A stretch of DNA of 64,000 nucleotides, taken from assembly GCA_022225965.2 (NCBI GenBank), contig JAKJXP020000022.1:434001-498000 (forward strand), in the 5' to 3' direction. The position numbers and the translations under genes are program-made. A model generated the notes under the pieces. The model saw nothing but the letters and a program-made list of their open reading frames with translations. It had not been told where the DNA came from and searched no databases. Positions 1-11,753 of the stretch are shown here, piece after piece. Numbering within the stretch: the stretch's first letter is position 1; each line of letters starts with the position of its first letter. The DNA comes from Diatrype stigma (Eukaryota; Ascomycota; Sordariomycetes; Xylariales; Diatrypaceae).

Positions 1-1557
1 ACGGTCCTGGCGCGGGGGAAGACGGGGGCGGGAGCCGGGTCGGGTGCGTCGGCGTTCGAGCCGCTCGCCACGCTCGGCGACGCGCTGCGCTCCTTCATGC
101 GAGAGCCGGACCCCACGACCGCGGGGGCCTGCCTGCTGACGAAACACGACGTCCAGCGGGGCCGGTGGGGGCAGATGCGCGAGCAGGCCATGGCCTTCGT
201 GCCGCAGACGCATCTGTGGCTGCACACGCCGTCGCTCTCGCGCTGGTCGCTCACGGCCCTCGTCTGGGCCGCCGCCTGCGGCCCCGCTGCCGTCGGGCTG
301 GCCCTGCTCCTGACCAAGTTCCCCCGCCACAACGACAACGAACCGACGACAGCGGCGGCCTCGGCGCTATTGTTCCCGGTCTTCGGCATGCCCTACGCGA
401 ACCTGCCGTCTCCGGCCCAGCCGGCCGGGACCCCCGCCACGCGGGCGCGGATCGACGACGCGGCGGTGCGCACGGCGCTCATCGCGGCGCTGCCGCAGCT
501 GGTGCTCGCGGTGCTGTACCTGGCGGTCAACGCCCTGCTCACGACCTTCTTCCTCGGGCAGGAGTACGCGCTCTACGCGGCGGCCGCGCCGGTCTCCAAG
601 GCCCGGCGGCGCGAGGAGTTCAACCCGCCGCGCAGGCTGCAGCCGCGGCCCCTGCGGGTGTCGGCGTCGCCCGCCGGCCAGCAGGTCACGAGCCTGTACC
701 TGACGCTGCCGCGCCCCGTGTCGTGGGTGCTGCTCGCGGCGTTCGCGGCCCTCGGGTTCCTGGCGAGCCAGGCCGTGGCGCCCGTCGTGTACATGAACAC
801 GAACACGAACGACCCATCATCATCCACCACATCCAGTCATAACGAGAACAGATCCCCTCCCACCTCGCCCGAATCGCCGCCGTCCTCCGCCCCGACCGTA
901 GCCCTCGCTCTCAACACGACAGCGCTCCTGGCGACCCTCGCGATCCTAGCGCTCCTCGCCGTCCTCGCGCTGGGCCTGGGCCTGCGCCGCGCCCCGGACG
1001 CGCCCCTGACCAACGCGTACGACGAGAAGCACGAAGGCGGGCGCGAGCTGCGCGGCAACCCGCTGGCCCAGGCGCTGCGCGGCGGGTCGTGCAGCGCCGT
1101 GTTCAGCGCGGCGTGCCACGCGCCGCGGGGCGAGTACGGGTTCGCGCGGGGGTGCGTGGCGTGGGGTGCTCTGGCCGACAGCGTGGTCAACCCGCCGCAG
1201 CATCACCCGCAGGCGAGAGGAGCCCTAACGACGCCGATACCGCGGCGCTCCAGCACGCCGATGAGCCCGCTGGCCACCAGCCCGAGCCCGCTGTCGATGT
1301 CGATGTCGTACTCGCCGGGTCCGGAGCCGCGGCCGGTTCCGACTCCGTCTCCGGGCCCGTCCCCGGGCCCCCAGCAGCCGTTCATCCCGTACAACGACGG
1401 GCTCAACAGCTCGGACGGCGACGTGGGCACGGTGGGGCGGTGCGCCTTCTCGGGCAACGTCAGCATCATACGGGGCCCTTCGGCCACGTCGGAGGAGAGG
1501 GGCCCCATGACGTCCGGCGGGCTGGGGTTCGTGGACCTCGAGAGGCGGTATGCTTGA
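1..1557 (+). CDS. C-terminal part of a DUF6536-like polytopic membrane protein (5' truncated)
   Basis: The frame is open from base 1 to the TGA at 1555-1557, so the window holds only the last 518 codons and the N-terminal half lies outside it. Four hydrophobic stretches are visible at about 240-320, 475-590, 715-795 and 890-1000, the last running into a basic-acidic tail. The block GQQVTSLYLTLPRPVSWVLL and the preceding LGDALRSFMREPDPTTAG are, from memory, typical of a fungal membrane-protein family that carries an N-terminal DUF6536 domain; that domain itself would be upstream and is not seen. The end of the protein (about 1240-1400) is a Ser/Pro-rich low-complexity segment followed by a short conserved-looking tail ending FVDLERRYA. 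Function is unknown. The very high GC content makes long antisense frames here, which are shadows. Confidence 0.7.
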   Translation, partial: TVLARGKTGAGAGSGASAFEPLATLGDALRSFMREPDPTTAGACLLTKHDVQRGRWGQMREQAMAFVPQTHLWLHTPSLSRWSLTALVWAAACGPAAVGLALLLTKFPRHNDNEPTTAAASALLFPVFGMPYANLPSPAQPAGTPATRARIDDAAVRTALIAALPQLVLAVLYLAVNALLTTFFLGQEYALYAAAAPVSKARRREEFNPPRRLQPRPLRVSASPAGQQVTSLYLTLPRPVSWVLLAAFAALGFLASQAVAPVVYMNTNTNDPSSSTTSSHNENRSPPTSPESPPSSAPTVALALNTTALLATLAILALLAVLALGLGLRRAPDAPLTNAYDEKHEGGRELRGNPLAQALRGGSCSAVFSAACHAPRGEYGFARGCVAWGALADSVVNPPQHHPQARGALTTPIPRRSSTPMSPLATSPSPLSMSMSYSPGPEPRPVPTPSPGPSPGPQQPFIPYNDGLNSSDGDVGTVGRCAFSGNVSIIRGPSATSEERGPMTSGGLGFVDLERRYA

Positions 1558-2967
1558 TTTTCGAGAAGGTTTTCTACCTACCTGCTTGCTTTACCTACCA
1601 GCTGCATAGCCTAACCTAGCCGATTTTTATCTATTAACTAATAATGAAATGAAGTTAATATATCAATAAATAACTGAAAACTGGCTGACTTCGGATGGGG
1701 CCATGGACGGATGGACGGATGGATTGGAGAAGTTCAAGTATATATGGATTAATGCGTTTATGGCATGGCACGCATGGTATGGTATGGGGGTTTCCATTAT
1801 GTTTTGATGTCTAGCGGTTCATCGGACATATTTTTTTATCATCTTGGCGTTTTCTCAGCTACCAAACCTACCTGCCTAGCTCACTCCTTATGCCAGCTAC
1901 TTGTCTTTGGTCGAGGCATAGAATACAGCGCCAGCGCATGTTCCTCCTTTTATTTTGTTTTTATTCTTTCGTCCTTCCCTGCTCTTTAGTCAGACCAGGT
2001 CCGCTTATGGACAAACGACGATAGAATACCCCTTATAGCCCATCCAACTGGTAAAAAGGAGGGAAAGCAGGAGGAGAAGTGCGGGAACAGGTATGGAGGT
2101 ATCTAGCTGGCTGTGTGAGATGAAACCACGTTGCTTCATTTAGTAACTCTGAGCTGGAAAGGTTTTCTTGGTATTATACCCCCTGGTGGCGTTAAATCTC
2201 GGCTCGGACGAGGGAGGGAAATCACGGAGCGATAAATGCATGCATTCTGCTTCCTGGCTACTTTTATGTAGTACGCAATCTACCTAGACGGCAATATATA
2301 TTTCTTACGAGAATCATTGTGTGCCGGATGAGACTCACAGATGATGAGAATTCATCGTTCTGATATAGACAAACAATTGCCTGGCCTGTATCACCATAGT
2401 TCCGTAGTCACAAGGAGTATCTCCAGACACTGGAAAACGATATTTTAGTTCAGAAAGTGGTTGTGCGATATTCGGTATTATTTGCTACCCAGCAGTACAT
2501 ATCCAAACTCCATATCACCAAGAATCAGGGTTAAACATCGTTCCTGTCGAGCAGCGGATGTTGAAGCCACGGGGCAAGCACACCGAGGTAAGAGGGTATG
2601 CATCCATTCTGTCCTGAATGGGTCCAGGCCGAAACCCCAACTCCTAAACACCAATGCTAAGATACCAAAACCGACAAACGCCGGAGAACGAAAGGTCGGA
2701 GGATTGGCCATGCCGCTATATGACTTCCCGCTTCGCAGTGTAGCGCGACTTCTTTCCCATCCTTTGAAACAAATAGCAACAATAATAGACCTGAACGACA
2801 CAGCTTCATTCATGCAACAGATCCACCTTCTATCAAGCCTAATGCGTAGAACTCCCAAATCATACAATCTCCAAAAAATGCCGCCTCGTCCGGTTTCCTG
2901 AAAATGTTACAAGGAATGTAGCGCGACAAGGTCATCATGAGTCTCATAGGCGAGCCTTTCGGTGCTT
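1558..2967. other. intergenic, 1.4 kb, tail-to-tail
   Basis: AT-richer DNA between the stop codons of two convergent genes; it must hold both 3' UTRs. A degenerate GGAC/GGAT repeat lies near 1700-1725. Overlapping frames at about 2461-2901 on both strands have no recognisable protein character and I read them as chance. No RNA gene was seen. Confidence 0.6.
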
Positions 2968-5900
2968 CTAGTCTGAAATGGCTTGCTCGTCGATGATGAT
3001 GTCCTTGTCGTGGATATTCTTTGGTCCATGGGCAAAGGGTTCTGGGTCCGTTCCGACCTTGAGGTTGGCCCTGGCTTTCTCCTGCGCTTCGATGAAGGAC
3101 TCCCAGTATAGTGGGTCTTTGTCACGGAGCCGCTTCATAATCAGTTCCCTATATTCCTGGAACGTCCTCACGGCACCCTGCTCTCGGACTTTCTTCCGTA
3201 ATCCTTCATCCTCTTCGCTAAGCTCATCCAACAGCACCGCGATCAACTTGGCATGAGCAGGATCATTTTTGATCTCTTCAGTACTTGTAAGAAGGCCATA
3301 GTGCTCGGGCTTAAGTAGGTTACGACGGAACTTGTGACCAGCTCGAAGTGTTTGGCCTTCCTCTTCAACAAGCGCTCTCGAAGTATGCGACAATATCGAA
3401 TTAGAACGGCTGTGTGTGGACGGGACTATCGTCGTGTCCATCTCCTCATTATCCGACATGAAGACATCCTCTTCCGCCGATGACATTGAGAAGGTCCGAC
3501 GAGGTTGAGGAGCCATGCGATTTGGTGGACTGGTTCCAAAAGGAGCATCCTGGCGAGTCTCAGGGAATTCGTTTTCGAATCGTTTTATGATGCCTTCGAT
3601 AGTAGAATCGAGAAAGAGAAGGCGATCTAGGGAGGATTGTTAGTATCTCAGCATGTTTGTTCGAGAAGAATATTTCGAGACGAAAAGGAAGAGAGAGAAA
3701 GAAAAGGGCACGGTGAACGTACGATAGTTGTTCATGTCCTGCGAAGCCGAAGCTTTGGCCTGTACAAGTGCGGGCTGAAGGCGGACACGGATCTTTCTTG
3801 CGCTCGCGAGTAGCTCCTTCGGCATATCCTTGGCCTTGCTAGAAGGTAGAGATGCAGTTCGTGCAATTGTTCCAGGGGTGAAATCACCAGTATGTTCACC
3901 TTGCCCGTGGTTGTTCTCATCACCTATGTTCTTCAAGCAGCAAGTCAGGGCCTTCACAACGCCAGTACCCCCGATGACATAGTCATCATCTGGCGCAGTC
4001 TCGTCCATATCCTCGATCTCGGCAGGTGGACTATCCCCTTCGTAGCCGACCAGATGACGAAGAACCTCTGGGTACTTTAGTATTTCATTCTGGTCACCGT
4101 TAGAATCGCGGAATTCGGGTACGCCCTGCAAGTTTCGCATGCAGTAGGCGACGACCTGGTTTGCCAAAGCTGTAACAAGCTCGCCAGCTTCACTGCTAGG
4201 TTCGTTGATATCAACCTTGACCAAAGACCTGGATACTCTAACAGCAGCCAGGAATGAAGCATACAATGCGCATGCTTCCTCTTTCTTCACTTCGCTATCA
4301 GCTTCAGCTACGCTCTCGAGACCCGGGTTCTCTAGTAAGTTGATGTGCGCCAAGGTCTTGACTTCAGGCAGGATCTCAGCCAGTGATATGGCCTGTTCCG
4401 GAGTCATCGAGACATCAGCTAAATGGAGCCTTCGTAGGTTCGCCAGCTGTGGGAGATATCTGAGATAGAGTTAGCTACTATATACATTTCCTTACTTGAT
4501 CACTTTGAGTAAGGCCCACTCACCTCCGAAGTAAGCCAAGAGCACTCGGTTCGGATTCGAAGAGCGCCTGGTTGTGAGATAGATCAAGGAATTTGAATGA
4601 GGAAAGTTTAGTAAAAACTGGGAAGATCTTGCAGAGCGAGGCTGGTTCGAGGTTACAATTGGCGAGACTTATAGCCCATAGGGGGTTGTTTTCGCCGATG
4701 GCTCCGGCAATTGTCTCTAGCTGATGTCTGAGGTCGTTTCCCCCAAGATCAAGCCCTTCGCATTTCGCATTTCGTAGATACCTCGCAACGTGTTGTACAC
4801 CTTGCGCATCGAGGTTGTTATGCGATAGTCCTAGCCTGGTCACACCGGACTTGAGGATGCCGTCCACTATGGCTCCGAGCTGGTTGGCATTCAAGCCAGT
4901 TGCGCCAAGGTTGATCAATTCCAGTTCTGGACCTGCCAACCGCTCGCTAATAGCTTTTGAGAGCAGACCTGCTATGTCAAAGGGAGACAGGGTGCCATGA
5001 TGTCCATGGTGACTGCCATGGCCTGGGTGGAGATGGATCGAGAGTGGTGTTTTGACAGGTTCTGCTGGTGTGGGGAAGGGTATTTTGGATAGATCGATAT
5101 ACTTGATAGAGCGGCATAAGTGGATGAAGAGGCCAATATGTTTCCAGCCCTCAGAACCTATCTTGTTGTTTTTCAGGACAAGCCTTTCCACGACACCACC
5201 TTGTGGTGTTAGGTCAGCTGGTATGGTGAGAGACCTTCGATATTTTGCCTGCGGTCTTCTAGCTGCAAGAAGCCCAGCGAGGACTACACGCACACCTTCA
5301 TCGGTCAAGCCACAATTCTCTAGAACGACTTCTTTGACCGGTACCACAGCCAGGAAATCTCCAAGGGTGACAAGATCCCGCAGTGTCAAAAGATAATCAG
5401 TGAGGTCCAACTTCTCCACAAGACCATCTCTGGAGAGTTCTGTTGGCTTCGGTAGTTGATGAGTGACTTTGGTGAGGATATCGGTTTCCCGCAGCTGACA
5501 ACATCTACGGTATATCCTTACCGGGTTTGTTGTTGGCTTCAGGTGTGTCTTCGGTGTCCCTGCAATTGATGAGACGTCTTCGGACGACGAATCGCTGTCA
5601 AGGTGGATTTCCATAGGAATGGCCCCTTTCTCCAGCGCCTCTTTCCGTTTTTGTTCCTTCTTCGCCTTCCTCTCCGCCTCGCTTTTTCGTTTCTTCTCCT
5701 TCTTTCGTGTCATGCCTTGTTCTTGCTTCTTCTCCCCTTCTTGACCGCCCTCGGCGTCTCCTTCTTGCCCGTTAACCTGCGCGCTAGGGCTAGGTGCTTC
5801 GGTACCTTCTTTCTCTGGTTCCTTCGGTAGTAGTTCGCCGGTAACCTCAACGAAACCGTCGTGTTCTTTTTGCACCAGTAATACGTCGGGGTTCTTTAGA

Positions 5901-6815
5901 GCTTCAGCTTCACCCTTTTCTTTGATCTTTCGCTTCTGGGTCTTGTCGGCGGATGCTTTGCGGGTCAACTCTTCGTCGGCGTACTTGGGCATCGGAGCTA
6001 TTTCAACATCGACACAAAAGGCCACACGGCGTAGTTTTGCTTGGCTCAGCTCGTTCACCCGACACCGTTCCCGGTGCTTATCGACATTCAGCACTTTGCG
6101 CTCCACAAGCCCATGTCCTGCTCTCGATATCGGGGTGCCGTTGTTAGACGATAGCCGGCGAAGTACGCCAAGAAACCCCGGCTGGGATGATTTCGGGGGT
6201 GCCGGCGTGTATGGCGCATCACCTGTCTGACGTGAGCCGTGAGGTAGGACGGCATTCTTGTTAGGTGATATTTTGGGCAAAGGCGTAGCTTCGTCGGCAC
6301 TGGGCTGCGTCGAACTAGGTGGTGGACTAGCTTGACTGCCAGCAGAAAACCTGGAGGCCATATTGGCGAACCACGACGGCCTCCTCTGGGCTGTCGGGAA
6401 GGTTCCATTCTTCTCTGTCCCTGCTGTCACCTGCGCAGGCGGCTGGGACTGGGGACTCGATTTGACCGCGGTTCCATTCTGAGTAGAGACAGCGGGAGAA
6501 AGATGTACTCCCGGCACTGCAGGCGAGGCATGTCCATTCGTTTTACTGGGCGTGCCAGCATCGGATGGGCGATCTGTCGTTGACGCGCTGTGTGTGGGAG
6601 ATGGCTGTAGGTGGGACTGTGGTGTGTGTTTCTCGGTATTCTCTGCTATGGATAACGAGTTAGCAGTTGCCGTCTCCAGGATATAGAGGACAGTATATAA
6701 ACAGGAGGAGATATGCTGAAATGGCCCAGCATTGGCTGGCTTGAGGTCGCAGGAAGCATAAGAGTTAAGTACCTTTTTCGTGCGTCATCCAACTGACATC
6801 CATAATCTGCTCCAT
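2968..6815 (-). CDS. Mhp1-type leucine-rich-repeat protein (cell wall biogenesis/microtubule-associated annotation in fungi)
   Basis: Four exons: 6815-6773, 6645-4524, 4459-3723 and 3626-2968, giving 1186 residues in phase throughout. Intron 1 has a GCTAAC branch site and TAG acceptor; introns 2 and 3 have donors GTGAGT and GTACGT. The N-terminus is disordered and Ser/Pro-rich, followed by a block around RKVLNVDKHRERCRVNEL and VAFCVDVEIAPMPKY that I associate with proteins annotated 'cell wall biogenesis protein Mhp1'. A highly charged Lys/Glu region follows, then leucine-rich repeats (for example LRDLVTLGDFLAVVPVKEVV, LGLSHNNLDAQG, FLDLSHN) that continue across intron 2 into exon 3. The C-terminus is acidic. 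The ATG at 6815 has the best context (GACATGG), but in-frame ATGs at 6824 and 6839 are possible. The link to yeast MHP1 is from memory; the repeats are seen directly. Confidence 0.8.
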
Positions 6816-9800
6816 GTCGGGCATCTGGACGCCTACCATGCGTGCTGGCCGTGTGCACAGTACGGAATGTTGTGTAACAAGGTTGGCGTCGCTGGTGTTA
6901 TCGTCGAATTGGTAAGAGACGAAATTCGGGGATCAGGATGCGGCATCCAGTTGGTCGTTAAGAACCTTGGAAGAGGTCGGCAGACTGAGAGGATGCAGGC
7001 CGACCTGGTAGGCGTGTATGTATATATGCAGGTAGTTAACCAGGCCTGTCAGGGTAGGTATGGTAACTACCTAGTACTACCTAGGTAGGTATACGCTAGA
7101 ACGTGGTGTATTGTACGCTACTTCCATTAGCGGGTGTCTGGCGGTGCTGGTTCAACTTGCCCAAGGAAGAGAGAAAGATACATACCTAGGTACATATAGC
7201 TAGCAGGATAGGTATGATATCACAGGCCTCAACCTATAGTTAGCGTTAGCTCTGATAGTGGGACAGCCCGGACAAGGGAAATCTGACCTGCCAGCCTGCC
7301 AATCTCCCACTCTGGATGTCTGGCAAGCCTGGCGTCTGGATAGTTGGTCTGGGCTGGTCTGGGGTAGGTTGTAGCATTGAAGCCGAATCAAGTCATGGTA
7401 GAGAGGAAAAGCATACCTACCGAGTGATGTTGAGAATGTTACATGTACCTGTTCGATTGCTGGAATGCTTCACTACCTACATGTAGGTATGTCTGTACTG
7501 TATGATGTCCGTACTGTATGATGCTGATGATCATTAGCCTCGACCACCTACCAACCTACTGCCTCTCAAAGGCCCGTCCAGTCCAACGTCGGCACCGGCA
7601 CACTTTCTAAGGGTTGAAGCTTGTATAGTGGGGTCCGTCAGCATTTACCGTGTTTACCTTGTTCAATCTTCAATCCTCAATTCCAATATTCGACGAGCAT
7701 TCGATCGCACAGCCCGAAGACTATCGTGTCTGGATGGTAACAGCCATCTTCATATCCTCCTGCACATCGTGGTGCTCCCTAAGAATCACTGCTAGAAGGG
7801 GGACTGTTGAAAAATAAAGGGGGGTAAGTGGTTGTCAGTGGAGGCACTGTGTTTCCTCCTCGCGTGTTACCGGTTATAACGAATAGGTCGATCTCTATCC
7901 AAGGGCCAATATCGCTCACGGTTGAGTTGTCGAACAGCAAAGAAAAGCTCCCCGTGGACGTGGGAATCAGGGTCTATTTCGTTAGCTATAGCCACTGCCA
8001 AGCAGCGATATTCGTTCATGATCCACCCCTGGTTTACCTCTCACGCGAGCCGCTAGACTAATAAGTGGTCTATCTAAAACCAGCAATCATCTGATCCTGG
8101 TAGGGAAAAAAGACGTCAGATGTGCGGCGAACCCCCCAGCTCTACTCTACCTCAAGAGGGGTAAGCCCTCTTTCGGCCATGGAACCTGGGAACCTGGGAA
8201 CCTAGACTGTTGGACGTTTGTCTACAATCTTACTTGTGCTTCGTGCATAGTATACCATAGTACTCTTAAAAATGGACGGCATCTGTTCTATTGCCTTCCA
8301 CTACAGGAGGTAGGTATCACAACCTCGCTTGGCAATCAACTTCGAGCTGCGCGACAGAACATCTTCTAGAAACCCCAAGATTCGCCCATTGCAATAGAGT
8401 CTTGGAAATCCAGTCCATAGTTTGTGCAGTCGGGCAGCTCGGCTGCTACACACCTACAGACTGCGTACACAATACTACGTAGCGACAGCGTCGCTACTCA
8501 AGCGAATCTGCAAGTCAACCAATAGGCTTCGCTGGATACAATGAGCAATCTAGAACGGGTGGTGCATGTGGATACTCACCACGTACATCCATACCATCCA
8601 TACCATCCATACATTGAGGCGAACTCCTAGCACTATCTCCTATGTATGTAACTAGTGATTCTCCCCTTTTGGCATGGGTAGTATCAAACTCCAAACTTCA
8701 CCGGGACTACGCCGAGTAACCATCAATGCAAGATATGCTGCAGTGCTCCCAATCCGTCCAAGTCCGAGTCCATGTCCAAGTCCAGAGTCGTTCAGGCAGT
8801 CTGACTTGATCTCGATTAGTAAATAGCAGCCGGGTCTTCGCCTAGGTTTCCAAGATGCTGTAGTTCACGAGCACAACATGGCCTGGCTTGTGCAGCGTTC
8901 TCCAAACATGCTAATAAGGTTGTTACTGGCACATGAGCTGAAAAGCGGCGACACATCCGTGCATCTTCGAGTTGTGTTCCAGGATCACAATAGTTACGGT
9001 TCTGCACGAAAGAAAAGCTTCGGCCCAGATCCATGCATGACAGTCTACCTACTTGCCTAGCGAAAGCCTATGTACGAAATACCGAAATACGCAACGATGA
9101 TGGGTCCATGTTCAGTGGTCCGGCATGCGCGAAGTTCCATGAAACCTTATAACCTAGCAAGAGCTTAGTCACTAGATCACCACCTAATCGCCTAATAGAC
9201 GCCTACGAGCACTGGACCTTAGCGGTCATTCCCGAGATCTCCCGTAGATCAATCATATCATCTTGGTATCTATCTGATGTTTCCGGCCAGATCCACAAGA
9301 ACTCAAATGTCATTGACCGCACCACATTTGATGATAATAAAAAGCGCAAAGCCACAGCGGACGAGCATCAACGCAGTCGGAGTCGTAGCCGCTGCCGTTA
9401 TTCCCATTTCCGGGTGCTAACAACCTAAGCCCGGCCACTTGCGTCCGAAAAGCTTGCTGCTTTAGGTGGCTAATGTTGGATTTTTCGAGTTGGCCGTCCG
9501 TGAATCCACCGACGTAGCACTCTGGTCCTGGTTCTAGATGCACTAAACCTCTTGCGTCAGCGAGCGGCCGAATTGTGTATGCTGAAGTCTGGACTACTTT
9601 TGGCCATTGGGCTCATCAAATGTCAGAGATCAATACAGAAACAATCATGTCGTTTATCATATTTCTTGCCATACACAAGCAGTTGACAGCCAGCCACGCG
9701 CTGTTCTTCATGCATTGCCACCACCCACCGTTGTCTATGAATGGGGAGCGAGACTTTATATAATATATTTAGGTACAGCCCACGGCAGCTTCATTGCACT

Positions 9801-10253
9801 CCTAACCGTGGTGGTCAACTATAAGCATACCTAGTCGACGTGCAACGACATTCCATAAACAATAACAGCGTATATTACCTTTACGATTTTGGATTTCGGC
9901 TTGCCGGCAAATTTCCCAGCTAAGGAGATATAAGTTCAACCAGTAAACAATATACAACTGGGTTTCGTTGTACTGTTTTCCCTCCAGTTGTTATGTGGGC
10001 TTTATTGATCATACATCCAGGATATCTCACCCCCTAATGATTATGTTATGGAACCCTAGCGTAGGCCATGGTAAGTGAGCCCTTGCCTAAGATACAGGCG
10101 GCGGGACATAGTCGGATCCTTCGATTATATACCTTGAAGAGACAAGACGCCAAATTCAACCAGACAGGTAACGAATTCGTCATGAGTTTAATTTAGGGGA
10201 AGCCCGCATTCCGGACACCATACAGACTGTAAGGCTCCTAAAGAGGATCTGCT

Positions 10254-10266
10254 CCCCCCCCCCCCC
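10254..10266. repeat. 13-base cytosine run
   Basis: Uninterrupted C tract in the gene-poor region. Such runs are length-variable and prone to sequencing error. Confidence 0.9.
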
Positions 10267-10656
10267 AAGAGCCCATCGAGGTGAGTCGTGGTATCTGGCG
10301 GGATGTCGTAGTGTGGTTGATATGTTACCCTGTCATTACACTGGGATTCAAGGGTGAGGTTGCAGAACACAATGATCACTACGAAGGTCAAGGGGAGATC
10401 TGGATTTTATACGATAAGGAGGCTCGAAGGTCGAAACTTGATGGGGGCACCGCGTAGACAAATAGCCAATTGTATATATAAACCTAAGCAAATGAACTCT
10501 GCTTGCCGGGCATCTCTACAGCTTATCAAAAGGACCGGCCTGTCAGTATCACGATTCACATCGTATCTGTATCATCATTTCGTTCAAGTGCATAAAAATA
10601 GGCACCGTTAAGTAGGTACGAACAGGGGCTACTTTATTGATGTAGAACCGGAATAA

Positions 10657-10674
10657 CCCCCAACGCGTTGGGGG
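10657..10674. repeat. perfect 18-bp palindrome centred on ACGCGT
   Basis: CCCCCAACGCGTTGGGGG is its own reverse complement over 18 bases. The core ACGCGT equals the MluI cell-cycle box bound by Mbp1-type (APSES) transcription factors in yeasts. It lies about 2.3 kb upstream of no obvious promoter: the nearest gene (GGPP synthase) ends at 11754 and starts at 12965. Whether it is a binding site is inference. Confidence 0.8.
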
Positions 10675-11753
10675 GAAAAAGTTCCCTCATCATCAGACTA
10701 CATCATCTCACGTTGTAGCTTTACATACTAGAGTTGAGCCAGGCCACAAGCTCATCCATCTAAGCCGTTGATAAGTAGTCATGGCCTTTGTTGGTACTGA
10801 CCATATCCTGATCTTCCAACCGAGTGACCCCCGGGCCCACCCCCCTTTTTGCAAGTTTGTGTAACCAGCGTGGAGTTCCTTTCATTGCGATGGATTCGAG
10901 GCATTTTTAGTATTCCCAGCCCGTATACTGCCTAATCCGAACCAGTAACTGAAGTAATAACTACGATTAGCCCTGGATAAGGTGTTTTGAGTTACCCAAA
11001 CCAACGATGCAGCCAGTAGGACTCGTAAATACTATCGCGATACCTTTTGGGATGGCGCACAACCCAACCTTTGTGACTAATTAATCTTCGGCCGCCTACG
11101 GTCCTTCAAACACTGAGTCCAAGGAGGGTCCTGACAGACCTGGAACAAGCCACTCGAAGCATCATTGCCAATTGCGCATAAGTTACCCATCACTTTCTCT
11201 CCAATTTCAATATAATCAGCGTTTTCTACCGCGCGAGTGCGACGTCTACATATCCTCGTGAATAAACATTGGAATGAAACCAGCGCTTACGAGGTTGATG
11301 TTTAAAACCTGGAGTAAATATCAGAATGGACCTTCATAACAACGGACTTATATCTCAATGGGCAGAGGTTGTAGGCTGTAATAATTTGAGCTGTTTCAAT
11401 TCGCCTTTTTCTGTTTGCTAATAGAAGTAATGCACAGTCGTACCAAAAATCGTACGGGAATCCACGCTGTCAACATGCGACAAACCACATCAAAACTTCT
11501 CAAAGCCTCAGGAGTTATATCCTAGAAGGGCTTTAGTTAACTGCGCCTGAACATCTATCCCACGATCCAACCATCGATATCTTTTTGCAAGCAACAGGGT
11601 GAAAGGTATCTGAAGAAAATCTGCGTTCCACATATCTCCTCATAGAATGGCAATGTGTCGTCAACTCCCTGATGGTGAAATTGTTTCCTCTGAAGACTCC
11701 CGAAATGACCACAGTAATTATTTGCCAAGATCTCTAGTTTGGTACCCTAAGCC

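Larger units (their letters stand above)
6816..11753. other. gene-poor intergenic region, 4.9 kb
   Basis: No frame here exceeds about 85 codons and none looks like protein. It contains the 5' side of the LRR gene, several copies of the ACCTAGGTA-type motif (7076-7092, 7183-7193, 7482-7495), short tandem repeats of GGAACCT (8181-8203) and of CCATCCATA (8588-8612), a 13-C run at 10254-10266, and a perfect 18-bp palindrome at 10657-10674. No tRNA, rRNA or transposon ends were recognised. It could hide non-coding transcripts or decayed repeats that I cannot identify by eye. Confidence 0.55.

Noticed and set aside
165..1619. Alternative frames at the left edge on both strands
   Set aside because: Only the frame open from base 1 shows membrane helices and family motifs; the others are Arg/Ala/Pro-rich shadows of very GC-rich DNA.
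2461..2901. Overlapping frames of 146 and 129 codons on opposite strands
   Set aside because: No motif, no splice context, and they lie in the 3' flank of the LRR gene.
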